DNA of 17,768 bases from an uncultured Eubacteriales bacterium (GCA_900321515.1 ONWI01000169.1:1-17768); one strand, 5' to 3'. Shown: positions 7,352-15,467, numbered from the stretch's first letter. The notes: generated from the sequence alone by a model not told the origin. Numbers and translations are program-made.

Positions 7352-8620
7352 ATGGCTTCGAAAGAGGGCGCCTCTTCCCTTTCCAACGGGAAGATGGCAG
7401 CATTAATGGTATTCTGTCTGTTTTTGTCCGGACTGATAGCATTCGGACTTTACAAAGTCACAGAAAAAAAAGAGGTTGCAGAGCCTGCGCATGCGATTGC
7501 AGAATCGCATGAAGAGATTGTTTTGCCCGTTGACGTTTCACTGAGCGACACTGATATTGAAATTGGCGTGGGCATCACCAAATTGATCGAAGCTGTCGGC
7601 GGTGGGAACATCTCGTGGAATTCGTCAGATGAAAAAGTCGCGGTTGTATTTCCCGACGGTTCTGTCAAGGGCATTGCAACCGGCAAATGTGAAATTACGG
7701 CGGAAAATGAATTCGGAAGAACCGCACAATGCAATGTGAAAGTCAAAAAAACGGTATATCTCACTATCGACGACTGTCCCATGAAATACACCGAAGATAT
7801 TCTCAAAGTCCTCAAAAGGTACAATGTAAAGGCAACCTTCTTCGTGATGAATACCTACAACAACCGGATGATGAAGGACATTTACAAAGAAGGACATCTT
7901 ATCGGACTGCACACTTACACACACACGTTCAAAAAATGCTACAGGTCACAGTACAGCTACTTTGCCGACCTCGAAAAACTCGCGGATATTGTGGAAAAAT
8001 ATACCGGAACACGTCCTAAAATATTCCGGTTTCCCGGCGGCACCGGAAATCATGTCGGAGGAAAGCTGAACATGAGAAGAATGGTCAACGGTGCCAATGA
8101 TCTGGGCTATCGCGGCTTTGACTGGACCTCGTCAAGCGGAGACGCGACTCGCCCCCCTCTGACTGCCGAAAAGTCCGCCGAAAACAGCCTTAAGACATGC
8201 AAACGCGATTCCGACATACTGCTGATGCACGACAAGCCCTGCACTCCCGGCGCGCTTGAAATTATTATTCCCGAACTCAAAAAGAGAGGGTATGTTTTTG
8301 AGACGCTCGATCATTATCCCGAAAACTCACGTTTATCAAAAACATGGTATGAAAGAACCGTAAGCAAAAAAGAAATCCCCTGCCAGTCACTCTCCGCCGA
8401 CAGTGAATCAGCGGAGATCAAACAGGGTGAATCATTCACAATGAAGGTCAAAATGACTCCGGAAAAATCCACCGACTATGTGAGATTTGAATCGGACGAC
8501 ACTTCCGTTGCATCCGTCACACTCGAGGGTAAGATCAAGGGTATCAAAAAAGGATCCACAACGGTCAGGGCAATAGCCACAAGCGGTCAGGAGGCAGTTT
8601 GCAGCGTGACCGTAATGTGA
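7352..8620 (+). CDS. Membrane-anchored polysaccharide deacetylase with flanking Ig-like (BIG2) domains
   Basis: The 422-residue protein has a short cytoplasmic tail, one membrane helix (about 15-35), a first BIG2-like domain (about 57-132, ending ATGKCEITAENEFG...), a NodB carbohydrate esterase family 4 domain (about 135-325), and a second BIG2-like domain (about 345-422, with SDDTSVASVTLEGKIKGIKKG). NodB motifs are complete: TIDDCP (138-143) with the Asp pair, metal-binding HTYTH (187-191), RFPGG (226-230), DW at 257-258 and LMHD (291-294). CE4 enzymes remove N-acetyl groups from glycans, often peptidoglycan, outside the membrane. Cys replaces the usual Gly of TFDDGP. Deacetylase placed between two BIG2 domains is uncommon in my knowledge. 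The exact glycan substrate cannot be read from the sequence. Followed after 31 bases by an acyltransferase gene. Confidence 0.9.
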   Translation: MASKEGASSLSNGKMAALMVFCLFLSGLIAFGLYKVTEKKEVAEPAHAIAESHEEIVLPVDVSLSDTDIEIGVGITKLIEAVGGGNISWNSSDEKVAVVFPDGSVKGIATGKCEITAENEFGRTAQCNVKVKKTVYLTIDDCPMKYTEDILKVLKRYNVKATFFVMNTYNNRMMKDIYKEGHLIGLHTYTHTFKKCYRSQYSYFADLEKLADIVEKYTGTRPKIFRFPGGTGNHVGGKLNMRRMVNGANDLGYRGFDWTSSSGDATRPPLTAEKSAENSLKTCKRDSDILLMHDKPCTPGALEIIIPELKKRGYVFETLDHYPENSRLSKTWYERTVSKKEIPCQSLSADSESAEIKQGESFTMKVKMTPEKSTDYVRFESDDTSVASVTLEGKIKGIKKGSTTVRAIATSGQEAVCSVTVM

Positions 8621-8651
8621 GACAAAATTACACAGTCATGGAGGAAAAAGC

Positions 8652-9734
8652 GTGGGGAAACATGTCCGGCAAAGAAATACCAACATAGAATACTTAAGAC
8701 TTCTGGCAATATTTATTGTCATTCTCAACCACTATTCGCTTCTGGGAGGCTTCAGTTACTGCGACCCGCTGTCGTTCAACGCGATACTGATACAGTTTCT
8801 CCATGTGGGCGGCAAGCTGGGCGTCAATATATTCATTTTTATCAGCGGATATTTTTCATATACAAGCCAAAAAATAAACGTCAGGCATATATCAAAGTTC
8901 TTTTTGGAGGTCACATTCTACAGTATAATCTTTGCTGTATTCGGCTTATGCTTCCACACGCTCAGCTTGATGGGGGTCATCAGAATGCTTATTCCCATCC
9001 CCTTCGTGCAGTGGCCGTTTGTCACATTCTATTTTATGCTGATGTGCCTGTCCTTCTGGTTCAATAAATTAGCTCATTCGCTGACTGAAAAGCAGCACAG
9101 AGCACTTGTTATCGGATTGGGTATCATCTGGTGCGTTATTCCGACATTCTTCAAGGCCGACTTTGCAATGTCAATGTTCGCGTGGTATGTGTATGTATTT
9201 TTGCTGGCAGGCTATGTCAGACGCATCATCGACGGCATTAATCTGCCTCCGAAAGTGCTGACAGGCATTTCGGCAGCATCGTTCGTCACTATTCTTGTAT
9301 CCGAGCTTGTGATTGACTGGTTCGGGGTGCACTTTATCCCCTCCGTTCTGAAATATGCCGAGCATTTCAGAAGCATGAACAGCCTGCTCGTAGTAATAAC
9401 AACCGTCACACTCTTTATCGGTGTAATAAAACTCGAACCAAAACACAACAAATTTGTCGCAACCACCGCCTCCACTACTCTCGGAGTATTCCTGATTCAC
9501 GACAACAAGGCAATGATACCTCTGTTGTGGACAAAGCTGCTGCGCACCTCTCAATTCGCCGATTCAAAATATCTGATACTTCACGCTTTCGGCTCATGCA
9601 TTCTTGTTATGACGGTATGCGTAATTATCGATCTGATAAGACAGCGCACTATAGGCAGGTTAGAGGATAAGCTCTTCGGAAAGTGGATAGATTCGCTTGA
9701 CAACAAAGTAAATTCTTATCTCGGAATAAACTGA
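8652..9734 (+). CDS. Integral-membrane acyltransferase (acyltransferase family 3)
   Basis: The 360-residue protein has about ten hydrophobic segments. The N-terminus RNTNIEYLRLLAIFIVILNHY carries the family's Arg-rich lead-in and conserved His (H27). GVNIFIFISGYF (58-69) and the late TTLGVFLIHDN (275-285) are also typical of the family. Such proteins transfer acyl groups, usually acetyl, to surface sugars or peptidoglycan. It lacks the extracytoplasmic SGNH domain present in OatA-type enzymes. The start is a GTG at 8652: GGAGG (8640-8644) lies 7 bases upstream and no closer in-frame ATG fits. It shares the transcription unit with the deacetylase, so the two probably act on the same glycan. 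Confidence 0.88.
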   Translation: MGKHVRQRNTNIEYLRLLAIFIVILNHYSLLGGFSYCDPLSFNAILIQFLHVGGKLGVNIFIFISGYFSYTSQKINVRHISKFFLEVTFYSIIFAVFGLCFHTLSLMGVIRMLIPIPFVQWPFVTFYFMLMCLSFWFNKLAHSLTEKQHRALVIGLGIIWCVIPTFFKADFAMSMFAWYVYVFLLAGYVRRIIDGINLPPKVLTGISAASFVTILVSELVIDWFGVHFIPSVLKYAEHFRSMNSLLVVITTVTLFIGVIKLEPKHNKFVATTASTTLGVFLIHDNKAMIPLLWTKLLRTSQFADSKYLILHAFGSCILVMTVCVIIDLIRQRTIGRLEDKLFGKWIDSLDNKVNSYLGIN

Positions 9735-9819
9735 TACCGATTGCCGATGGAAAGCGGACAAATGATTTGGGAGGACATTTTGTATCCGGAAGAATAAAAC
9801 CAATATGACAATAAATCAA

Positions 9820-9854
9820 CCCCCGTGTGTGAACATCAGTTTCACACACGGGGG
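9820..9854. terminator. Bidirectional intrinsic terminator between convergent genes
   Basis: CCCCCGTGTGTGAA (9820-9833) pairs perfectly with TTCACACACGGGGG (9841-9854) around a 7-base loop. It lies between the acyltransferase stop (9734) and the mltG stop (9868). On the minus strand it is followed by TTGATTTATT, a T-rich tail, so it works best for mltG. On the plus strand the tail is CATTAATG. Confidence 0.85.
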
Positions 9855-9867
9855 CATTAATGTCAGA

Positions 9868-11481
9868 TCACGCAAGTCCTGCTTTCTTCAGGTTCCTGTT
9901 GTGTTCCGAAAGTGTAGCTGCCGCATAGAAGTTGCCTTGGGCATCTGAGCAGAAGTAATAATAGTTGGTCTTATCGTGATAAAGAACCGCTTCGATCGAG
10001 TCAATACTCGGATTGCATATCGGGCTGGGCGGGAGTCCCTTGATACGGTAAGTATCGCAAACACCCTTATTGTTGTTGATCCAGTCGTCCTTTTCAGCCT
10101 GAGTAAGCTTGTTGGACGCGAGCAGCTCCTTCTTGGTGGAGTAAGGATACCAGCGTGTAGCGTCAGATTGCAGCTTGCCGCCTGTGCCTTTGCTGTTGTG
10201 AAGTCGGTTGTAGAAAACCGAGGCTATGATCATTCGCTGATCGGACTTGCTCGCTTCGCGTTCGACAATCGAAGCAAGTGTGATAACCTCGTCCATGCTC
10301 ATGCCTATCTTGTTTGCCTGCGCGTCGTAATCAGCCGTCCAGTGCTTTTCGTATTCATTAAGCAGACGGTTGATGGCGTTGACAGAACCTTCGTTCAGGT
10401 AGAAATTATAGGTATCCGGGAACAGGAAACCCTCCACCTTATATGTGCGTTTCTTGTTCTTGACATTGACCTTGGACATGAATTTCTGTGTGAACTTGAC
10501 ATCCTGAGCTGATTTGAGGAATGCGTCCGCTTCGCACACGCTGTTTTCTTCCATCAGAACAGCTATCTGCTGCACGTTAAGTCCTTCGGGTATGGTTACG
10601 GTAATGGTGCTCTTGTCGGCTCCGGCGGGACGTCTGAGCTTCTGGAGTATCTGGTTATAGTCGGATTTGGTATTTATTGTGAACGAGCCGGCTTTGAAGC
10701 CTGTTGACTTCTTGGACACTTTGGCATATGTCTTGAAAAAGAAAGGATATTCAACAACGTCGTTATCATCCAGAATGCGGGTGACCTCGTTGAGGTCCGC
10801 GTTCTTCGGCACGTCTATAACGATGTCCGTCTCGTCCTTGACCAACGCGAACATGTCGTTGACGCCAACTATAAGATAATACGACAGCAATATGGATATT
10901 GACAGCACAGCCGCGGAATACACCAGCGCTATCATACAGCCACGGTTGCGCTTGCGGATGGACTTCTGCTTGCTGCGTATCTGCTTGGGCGGCATAACGC
11001 TGTCGTCTTCTATCTGGTATGTGTCGCCCATGCTGCCCGTTACCACTCTCTTGGCAGAGGCAGGATTGTTGTTCTCAACGGGTCTTCTTCTGCGGACTTC
11101 GGGAGAACCGACCTTGCTGCGGCGGGGCTGTGCAGCTGTCCTTCGGGCAGCGCTGATTTCCTTTCTGGCAGCGTCTCCGTCAAAATAATCGTCCTCAGAG
11201 ATGCTCACCTGGAAGCCGTTCTGACGGCTGACGGTTTGCTTGGCATCCGCTCCGTCGCCGGTGTACTTACCCAAGGCGGACGAATGGGCGTTTCTCTGCC
11301 CTTCCGCCGAACTGCTGCGGCTGCCGGCCGGTTTGGCTCCTTCCCTGCCGACGGACTTGCCGTTCCCCGAGGGACGGGCGCCGCGCGAACCGTTTCTTCC
11401 GGCGGTGTTTCCCTGACCTGCCGAGGTATGCCGGCTCTTGTAAGCTCCGTCGCTGTCAATTCCTCTGTAATTGTCACTCAT
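9868..11481 (-). CDS. mltG: Endolytic murein transglycosylase MltG (YceG-like)
   Basis: MltG cuts nascent glycan strands at the membrane and sets glycan strand length. The 537-residue protein has a single membrane helix (about 182-207) followed by an extracellular YceG domain: EGFLFPDTYNF (350-360), the catalytic-Glu segment ASIVEREAS (403-411), LQSDAT (437-442), the KGLPPSPICNP signature (481-491) and SEHNRN (525-530). The first about 180 residues are a cytoplasmic region rich in Gly, Ser, Arg, Lys and Asn with few hydrophobics, likely disordered and strongly basic. It is much longer than in E. coli MltG, where the helix is near the N-terminus. GGGAGG (11490-11495, minus) lies 8 bases before the ATG. 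It follows the folate gene after 101 bases and ends at a strong terminator. Confidence 0.95.
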   Translation of the reverse strand: MSDNYRGIDSDGAYKSRHTSAGQGNTAGRNGSRGARPSGNGKSVGREGAKPAGSRSSSAEGQRNAHSSALGKYTGDGADAKQTVSRQNGFQVSISEDDYFDGDAARKEISAARRTAAQPRRSKVGSPEVRRRRPVENNNPASAKRVVTGSMGDTYQIEDDSVMPPKQIRSKQKSIRKRNRGCMIALVYSAAVLSISILLSYYLIVGVNDMFALVKDETDIVIDVPKNADLNEVTRILDDNDVVEYPFFFKTYAKVSKKSTGFKAGSFTINTKSDYNQILQKLRRPAGADKSTITVTIPEGLNVQQIAVLMEENSVCEADAFLKSAQDVKFTQKFMSKVNVKNKKRTYKVEGFLFPDTYNFYLNEGSVNAINRLLNEYEKHWTADYDAQANKIGMSMDEVITLASIVEREASKSDQRMIIASVFYNRLHNSKGTGGKLQSDATRWYPYSTKKELLASNKLTQAEKDDWINNNKGVCDTYRIKGLPPSPICNPSIDSIEAVLYHDKTNYYYFCSDAQGNFYAAATLSEHNRNLKKAGLA

Positions 11482-11582
11482 TCTTGTAACCTCCCTGGTG
11501 TCATTTATCAGCCGATCGTAAATACGAAATAAAATAGCAGCGCTCAGAGCCTGTTTTTTCTTTCCGATTTACAGCCGCCCAA

Positions 11583-12212
11583 TCATTTGCGCCTCTTAAC
11601 GCCGCTGCCCGGACGAATATCATCGCAAAGACGCAGATATTTCTCTGTAATGAGGCGATCTACAGGTCTGTCATAACGGCCGTGAGGCAACTTGTACTGC
11701 ACACACGCGCTGTAGCAAAGTCCGACCGTCCAGCCGCAGTATCCTGACAGAAACCTGTCATAATATCCCTTGCCATATCCTAAACGGTACCCCCATCGGT
11801 CAAAGGACAGCCCCGGCACTATGCATATCGGACGTCCGCCGCCTTTGTAAAGCCTTGCGGGGTCCGCATCCGGTTCACGCACGCCGAATGTTCTGGGAGA
11901 CAGATCATCAAGCGATCCGATATAATAAAACTCCATCTGGCGCGTACCGTCAACACATCTGGGACAGGCGACCGATTTACCTTCTTCAAGCGCCGTAAGA
12001 ATGATTCTTTCGGTGCTTACTTCAATATCGGTGGATACATAGGTCAATATCACATCGCTGCGTGTATAGGACGTGCTCTTCAGAAAGGATTCGGTGATGG
12101 AATCGTCCATGCGCTTCTTTTCTTCCGGAGAAAACCCGGCTCGCAGCCGTTTGATGTTCTGTCTCAGTCCGGTCTTGACCTGACGAATATCTTCAGCCAT
12201 ATAATAACTCAC
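11583..12212 (-). CDS. 5-formyltetrahydrofolate cyclo-ligase
   Basis: Converts 5-formyl-THF to 5,10-methenyl-THF using ATP, returning the stored folate form to one-carbon metabolism. The family signature is intact: IVPGLSFDRWGYRLGYGKGYYDRFL spans about 131-155, with the nucleotide-binding LGYGKGYYDR. The N-terminal basic helix (RQNIKRLRAGFSPEEKKRMDDSI) is typical. Length with the GTG start at 12212 is 209 residues. That GTG overlaps the TGA of the upstream DJ-1 gene (GTGA), suggesting translational coupling. An in-frame ATG at 12200 would give a 205-residue protein. Neither start has a strong ribosome binding site. The symbol varies by organism (fthC, ygfA), so none is assigned. Confidence 0.93.
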   Translation of the reverse strand: MSYYMAEDIRQVKTGLRQNIKRLRAGFSPEEKKRMDDSITESFLKSTSYTRSDVILTYVSTDIEVSTERIILTALEEGKSVACPRCVDGTRQMEFYYIGSLDDLSPRTFGVREPDADPARLYKGGGRPICIVPGLSFDRWGYRLGYGKGYYDRFLSGYCGWTVGLCYSACVQYKLPHGRYDRPVDRLITEKYLRLCDDIRPGSGVKRRK

Positions 12213-12748
12213 GGCTGATATACCGCGTCGGATACGGCTGTTGCCTTTTCCGGTCCGAGCAGCACATTCACCAGTTCACAGCCGAAGTTCACCGCATAGC
12301 CCGCGCTTTTGGCTGTGGTGATGCCGTCGTCGGTGACAATCGGCTTATCCGACACCTTGCGGCAGTTCAGTTCGCCCTCGTAGCCGGGGAAGCAAATTGC
12401 ATATCTTCCCCTGAGATAACCCTTATGTCCAAGAATCGTAGGCGCGGCGCATATAGCCGCAATGTGAATGCCGTTTTCCCAGCAGTATTCAAGCGCCGCC
12501 TGTACATATTCGGATTTCTCCAGATTGAGCGTGCCCGGCATTCCTCCCGGCAGAACCAGCATTTCGGCGCCTGACATATCCATCTCCTGCGCGGTGATGT
12601 CGGCGGCGACAACTATGCCGTGAGAGCCGCGGACAGCTTCGCCTGTAACTCCGACGGTCATCACGTTTACCCCTGCACGCCTCAGCATATCCACTGGAGC
12701 CAGTGCTTCGACCTCTTCGAAGCCGTCTGCAAGCATTACATAAACCAT
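12209..12748 (-). CDS. DJ-1/PfpI family protein
   Basis: A 179-residue protein of the ThiJ/DJ-1 branch. The nucleophile elbow IAAICAAPTILG places the reactive Cys at 100, matching DJ-1 C106. The acidic partner is E14 in GFEEVEAL, matching E18. LPGGMPG (66-72) is also conserved. The DJ-1 His126 position falls in CFPGYEG, the usual bacterial form without that His. Family members have been linked to oxidative stress, deglycase or glyoxalase-like activity and chaperone roles; the exact activity here cannot be told. It overlaps the cyclo-ligase gene by 4 bases and has its own promoter. AAGGG lies about 11 bases before the ATG. Confidence 0.93.
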   Translation of the reverse strand: MVYVMLADGFEEVEALAPVDMLRRAGVNVMTVGVTGEAVRGSHGIVVAADITAQEMDMSGAEMLVLPGGMPGTLNLEKSEYVQAALEYCWENGIHIAAICAAPTILGHKGYLRGRYAICFPGYEGELNCRKVSDKPIVTDDGITTAKSAGYAVNFGCELVNVLLGPEKATAVSDAVYQP

Positions 12749-12787
12749 AGCGTTATCATCCCTTATATGAATTGTGTTATTATGTTT

Positions 12788-12815
12788 ATTATAGCACTAA
12801 TATCCCATATGGCAA
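12788..12815 (-). promoter_or_regulatory. Sigma-A promoter for the DJ-1 / cyclo-ligase operon
   Basis: On the minus strand a -35 TTGCCA (12810-12815) and a perfect -10 TATAAT (12788-12793) are 16 bases apart. TG just before the -10 (TGCTATAAT) gives an extended -10. The leader to the DJ-1 ATG would be about 33 bases. Confidence 0.7.
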
Positions 12816-12862
12816 TAAACAAAATTTAAATACTTAAAATAATTTTTTCTTTTATTCTGATT

Positions 12863-13774
12863 TCAGTCCAGAGCAAGTCCGAGATACGGCGTTCTCATGC
12901 CGTCAAGGGTGGTCAGCGACACGGGATTTTTACCGTCGTTGCGACAGATGACCGCAAAATCCACAACCTCGCCGTATTTTTCAAAGAATGTGTCGTAAAC
13001 CGGCAGCCGGAAGACAAATTTTTCAGCCTTTGGATAACTGCTGAGTATTCTCCGCAGCAACGACGAGGCAAAATGCTCCTTGACTATCAGTTCGGTTATT
13101 TTCACCGTGCCGTTTTCCTCGCTGCAAAAGGCATAGCCCGAATCCCCTCCGTATGAAAGGGTAATGACATGCCCTCCCTCATGCTCGTGGCTGCTGATGG
13201 CATACCGCAGAGCGGTACTGTCCCATATCACAAAGCCGTCGCGGTCCACCAGCATATCGCGCCGGAACGCGCTGACTTCGCTCAGCTTCATCATGGTGTC
13301 ACGCACACTGCCCTGCACATTGACCGCGTCCCTGCTCAAAAAAACAAGGTCGGAGCGATCCATATATACCAATCGGTTTTTGTAGCACTTCTCAAACCCG
13401 TATCTTCCGTAATATCTGAACAGCCTCGGCTCGGCGGGAACGGTAACGGAATATTTCAGCTTGCGGTATTCGCCAAGCCTCTGAGCCATCCGGATAAGCT
13501 CACGCATTATGCCCTGTCTGCGGTAATCCGGACGGGTACAGGCTGCGTAGATATACTGCGAGGGAACAAGACCTCCGTCCTCTGCAATGCTGATATTCAG
13601 CAGGTGAAGCATCGCAACGGGACGCCGGACGGTATCGTCAATAAACACAAGGCAATTCTCGGGAATATATCTGTTTTCAAAAAAATAACGTATATATTCC
13701 TGTGAATCACCGAAGCTGGTGCGCCACAGACGTTCAAGGTCACTTCTCATGCTGTCCTGCGGGAAGACGATCAT
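12863..13774 (-). CDS. GNAT family N-acetyltransferase
   Basis: The 303-residue protein carries a GNAT fold in its first half. The acetyl-CoA pyrophosphate-binding motif is YIYAACTRPDYRRQGIM (74-90, core RRQGIM), followed by the helix LIRMAQRLG and FRYYGRYGFEKCY (119-131), the usual last strands. The C-terminal half (about 150-303) is an extra region of the kind seen in larger two-domain GNATs; the substrate is not predictable. It is separated by 9 bases from the DUF2156 gene, whose stop overlaps the GGGAG (13787-13791) that precedes this ATG by 12 bases, so it is translated from the same message. No clear hairpin terminator follows; the downstream 114 bases are AT-rich and hold the DJ-1 promoter. 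Confidence 0.88.
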   Translation of the reverse strand: MIVFPQDSMRSDLERLWRTSFGDSQEYIRYFFENRYIPENCLVFIDDTVRRPVAMLHLLNISIAEDGGLVPSQYIYAACTRPDYRRQGIMRELIRMAQRLGEYRKLKYSVTVPAEPRLFRYYGRYGFEKCYKNRLVYMDRSDLVFLSRDAVNVQGSVRDTMMKLSEVSAFRRDMLVDRDGFVIWDSTALRYAISSHEHEGGHVITLSYGGDSGYAFCSEENGTVKITELIVKEHFASSLLRRILSSYPKAEKFVFRLPVYDTFFEKYGEVVDFAVICRNDGKNPVSLTTLDGMRTPYLGLALD

Positions 13775-13783
13775 GCAGCCGGG

Positions 13784-14719
13784 TCACTCCCTTTCCCTGC
13801 GGAATCCGATATCAATCTCCTCCGCGCAGAATTTTTCGAGCAGAATATCGGGATAATAGGACAGCTTCGCCTTGCGAAGCCCTTCATCATCCATGTCCTC
13901 CTCGCGGTTTATGTATTCGTATGACGTAAGCCGGTTTTTCGCGAATTGATTGTTTATCATTGCGTACGCGCCGTCGTAATCCGTGTCCGCTTTCTCGAAA
14001 TGGGTGACAAAAACCCGGCTGTTCAGCGGCTCGCCGATTGTCAGTGCAATGATCCTGCCACCCACCCGGAGCAGCCCTCCGGTCAGACCCAGCGTGTCAA
14101 AATTACGCAGCGCATCTGCTATGGCGGAATTCTCCATTCGCAGCTCGAACATCTCCTCCGCGTTCCGGTCCGGAGCGGTCTTTTCCAGCAGCGCCGAGGC
14201 AAATTCAATACATTCTCCGGCATTCGAAGCACAAATGTCTTCATACTGCCAGTCGGGACAGCTCCGGATGAATTTGCTTATATGGTTGCGCTTTGCATGA
14301 AACTTTTTGCCGCCGAGGTCAATGAGATTCTGAGAGCGGTAGATATAGTCGAAATCTCCCCGCTGCTCATCAAACGCAAACTCGCCCGGAAAGGCGTGAA
14401 TAAGTTCGTCGCACTGCCATTTTTCCGCGCAGTATATCATCATGCGAACTCCGTTTTTTGCAGCGTCGTCCCTCAGGACGGTTACAGCCTCGCGAATATC
14501 GTACCTCTTCCCCATCGGATACATATAGTAGACGTTATTCCGGTCGTCAGCTCCCCGTATCAGCAGACAGTCACCCAATCGCGCCACCTCAGTGAAATAA
14601 CGCTCTTTCCACAGCCATAATGTTGCAAAAGAGCAAAAACAGCCGAAGTATTCGGTTCCATCAAATATATCGTCAATCCACGGCTTGTCGTCAAGCGTGG
14701 GTATGTGAAAATCAAGCAT
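13784..14719 (-). CDS. DUF2156 (phosphatidylglycerol lysyltransferase C-terminal-like) protein
   Basis: A 311-residue soluble protein resembling the DUF2156 domain, the catalytic half of MprF-type aminoacyl-tRNA:phosphatidylglycerol transferases, made of two GNAT-like folds. Recognisable segments are DYIYRSQNLIDLGGKKFHAKRNHISKF (124-150) and the C-terminal YEYINREEDMDDEGLRKAKLSYYPDILLEKF (267-297). No membrane helices are present, so it is not a complete MprF with flippase. Stand-alone DUF2156 proteins are common in Clostridia and their substrate is largely uncharacterised. AGGAAG (14728-14733) lies 8 bases before the ATG, with tmk ending 16 bases upstream. A GNAT gene follows directly. Confidence 0.88.
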   Translation of the reverse strand: MLDFHIPTLDDKPWIDDIFDGTEYFGCFCSFATLWLWKERYFTEVARLGDCLLIRGADDRNNVYYMYPMGKRYDIREAVTVLRDDAAKNGVRMMIYCAEKWQCDELIHAFPGEFAFDEQRGDFDYIYRSQNLIDLGGKKFHAKRNHISKFIRSCPDWQYEDICASNAGECIEFASALLEKTAPDRNAEEMFELRMENSAIADALRNFDTLGLTGGLLRVGGRIIALTIGEPLNSRVFVTHFEKADTDYDGAYAMINNQFAKNRLTSYEYINREEDMDDEGLRKAKLSYYPDILLEKFCAEEIDIGFRRERE

Positions 14720-14735
14720 ATTTTATACTTCCTGA

Positions 14736-15407
14736 TCAGATAAGTTTGCCGCTCACGACGCGCCAGACGTCGTCCGAAATATCCTCGATCGAGCGTGGAT
14801 TTTCCCCGTCGCTGCAGTCTATCACATTCCACCCCAGCTTATTTGCCGAATAAAGTGCGGATTGTCTGCACTGCTCCTGAAATGAGAGACTCGCTTCATG
14901 AATGTCCTTGCGGGATTCGTCGCCGCTGTATCTGCCGGACATAAGCCGCTGCGACACCTGCGGAGGCATATCCAGATAGATCACCACATCAGGTGCCGGA
15001 AGCTCCAGCAGATTGTATTCGTAATCCTCCAGCCAGTCAAGGTAAAAATCCCACTTTTCCCGCGGCAGCTTTGTCATCTGATATACCGCGTTGGACGTGG
15101 TATATCGATCGGCAAGAATATTCACGCCGCCGAAATAATCCACTTCCCAGTGCTTCTTATAGGCAGCATATCTGTCCACCGCGTAAAAGCTGGAGGCGGC
15201 ATATGCATTGACCGATTCGGGCGAACTGCCGAATTCACCCGAAAGATAACTTTTGACCAGCGCAGCCGAGGCTTCGGCGTAATTCGGGAAGGAAATAGGA
15301 CGTACGGCATGTCCTCCGGCAATTATTCGTTCACGCAGCAGCGCTGTCTGTGTGCCCTTGCCGCTGCCGTCGAGTCCTTCTATAACGATCAGATTGTGTT
15401 TGTCCAA
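14736..15407 (-). CDS. tmk: Thymidylate kinase
   Basis: Phosphorylates dTMP to dTDP for DNA synthesis. Motifs, numbered from the TTG at 15407: P-loop GLDGSGKGTQ (11-20), FPNY (40-43), the dTMP-site ADRYTTSN (99-106) and a LID-like SGRYSGDESRKDIHE. The frame stays open to an ATG at 15428, but that ATG has no ribosome binding site, and it lies only a few bases after a perfect TATAAT, near the expected transcript start. AAGGGGTG at 15416-15423 is 8 bases before TTG 15407, so TTG is preferred (223 residues); the longer form would have 230. It heads the tmk-DUF2156-GNAT series. The P-loop reads GSGKGT rather than the more common GSGKST. Confidence 0.9.
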   Translation of the reverse strand: MDKHNLIVIEGLDGSGKGTQTALLRERIIAGGHAVRPISFPNYAEASAALVKSYLSGEFGSSPESVNAYAASSFYAVDRYAAYKKHWEVDYFGGVNILADRYTTSNAVYQMTKLPREKWDFYLDWLEDYEYNLLELPAPDVVIYLDMPPQVSQRLMSGRYSGDESRKDIHEASLSFQEQCRQSALYSANKLGWNVIDCSDGENPRSIEDISDDVWRVVSGKLI

Positions 15408-15415
15408 AGTCAAAA

Positions 15416-15423
15416 CACCCCTT
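15416..15423 (-). promoter_or_regulatory. Ribosome binding site supporting a TTG start for tmk
   Basis: AAGGGGTG, close to the anti-Shine-Dalgarno complement AAGGAGGTG, lies 8 bases before TTG 15407 and is inside the longer reading frame that begins at ATG 15428. Confidence 0.55.
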
Positions 15424-15431
15424 ATCATATA

Positions 15432-15460
15432 ATTATATCAAATTATTCCTGCCTCTACAA
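15432..15460 (-). promoter_or_regulatory. Likely promoter for tmk-DUF2156-GNAT
   Basis: On the minus strand a perfect -10 TATAAT (15432-15437) is 17 bases from TTGTAG (15455-15460), which matches three of six -35 bases. The expected start is near 15425, downstream of the first base of ATG 15428. Confidence 0.5.
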
Positions 15461-15467
15461 TAGAAAG

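Noticed and set aside
9747..9797. 16-codon open frame (ATG 9747 to TAA 9795) after the acyltransferase gene
   Set aside because: No ribosome binding site and no known peptide similarity; too short to support as a gene.
13169..13705. 178-codon open frame antisense to the GNAT gene
   Set aside because: Shadow frame inside a recognisable acetyltransferase.
13946..14620. 224-codon open frame antisense to the DUF2156 gene
   Set aside because: Shadow frame; the minus-strand gene has a good ribosome binding site and family motifs.
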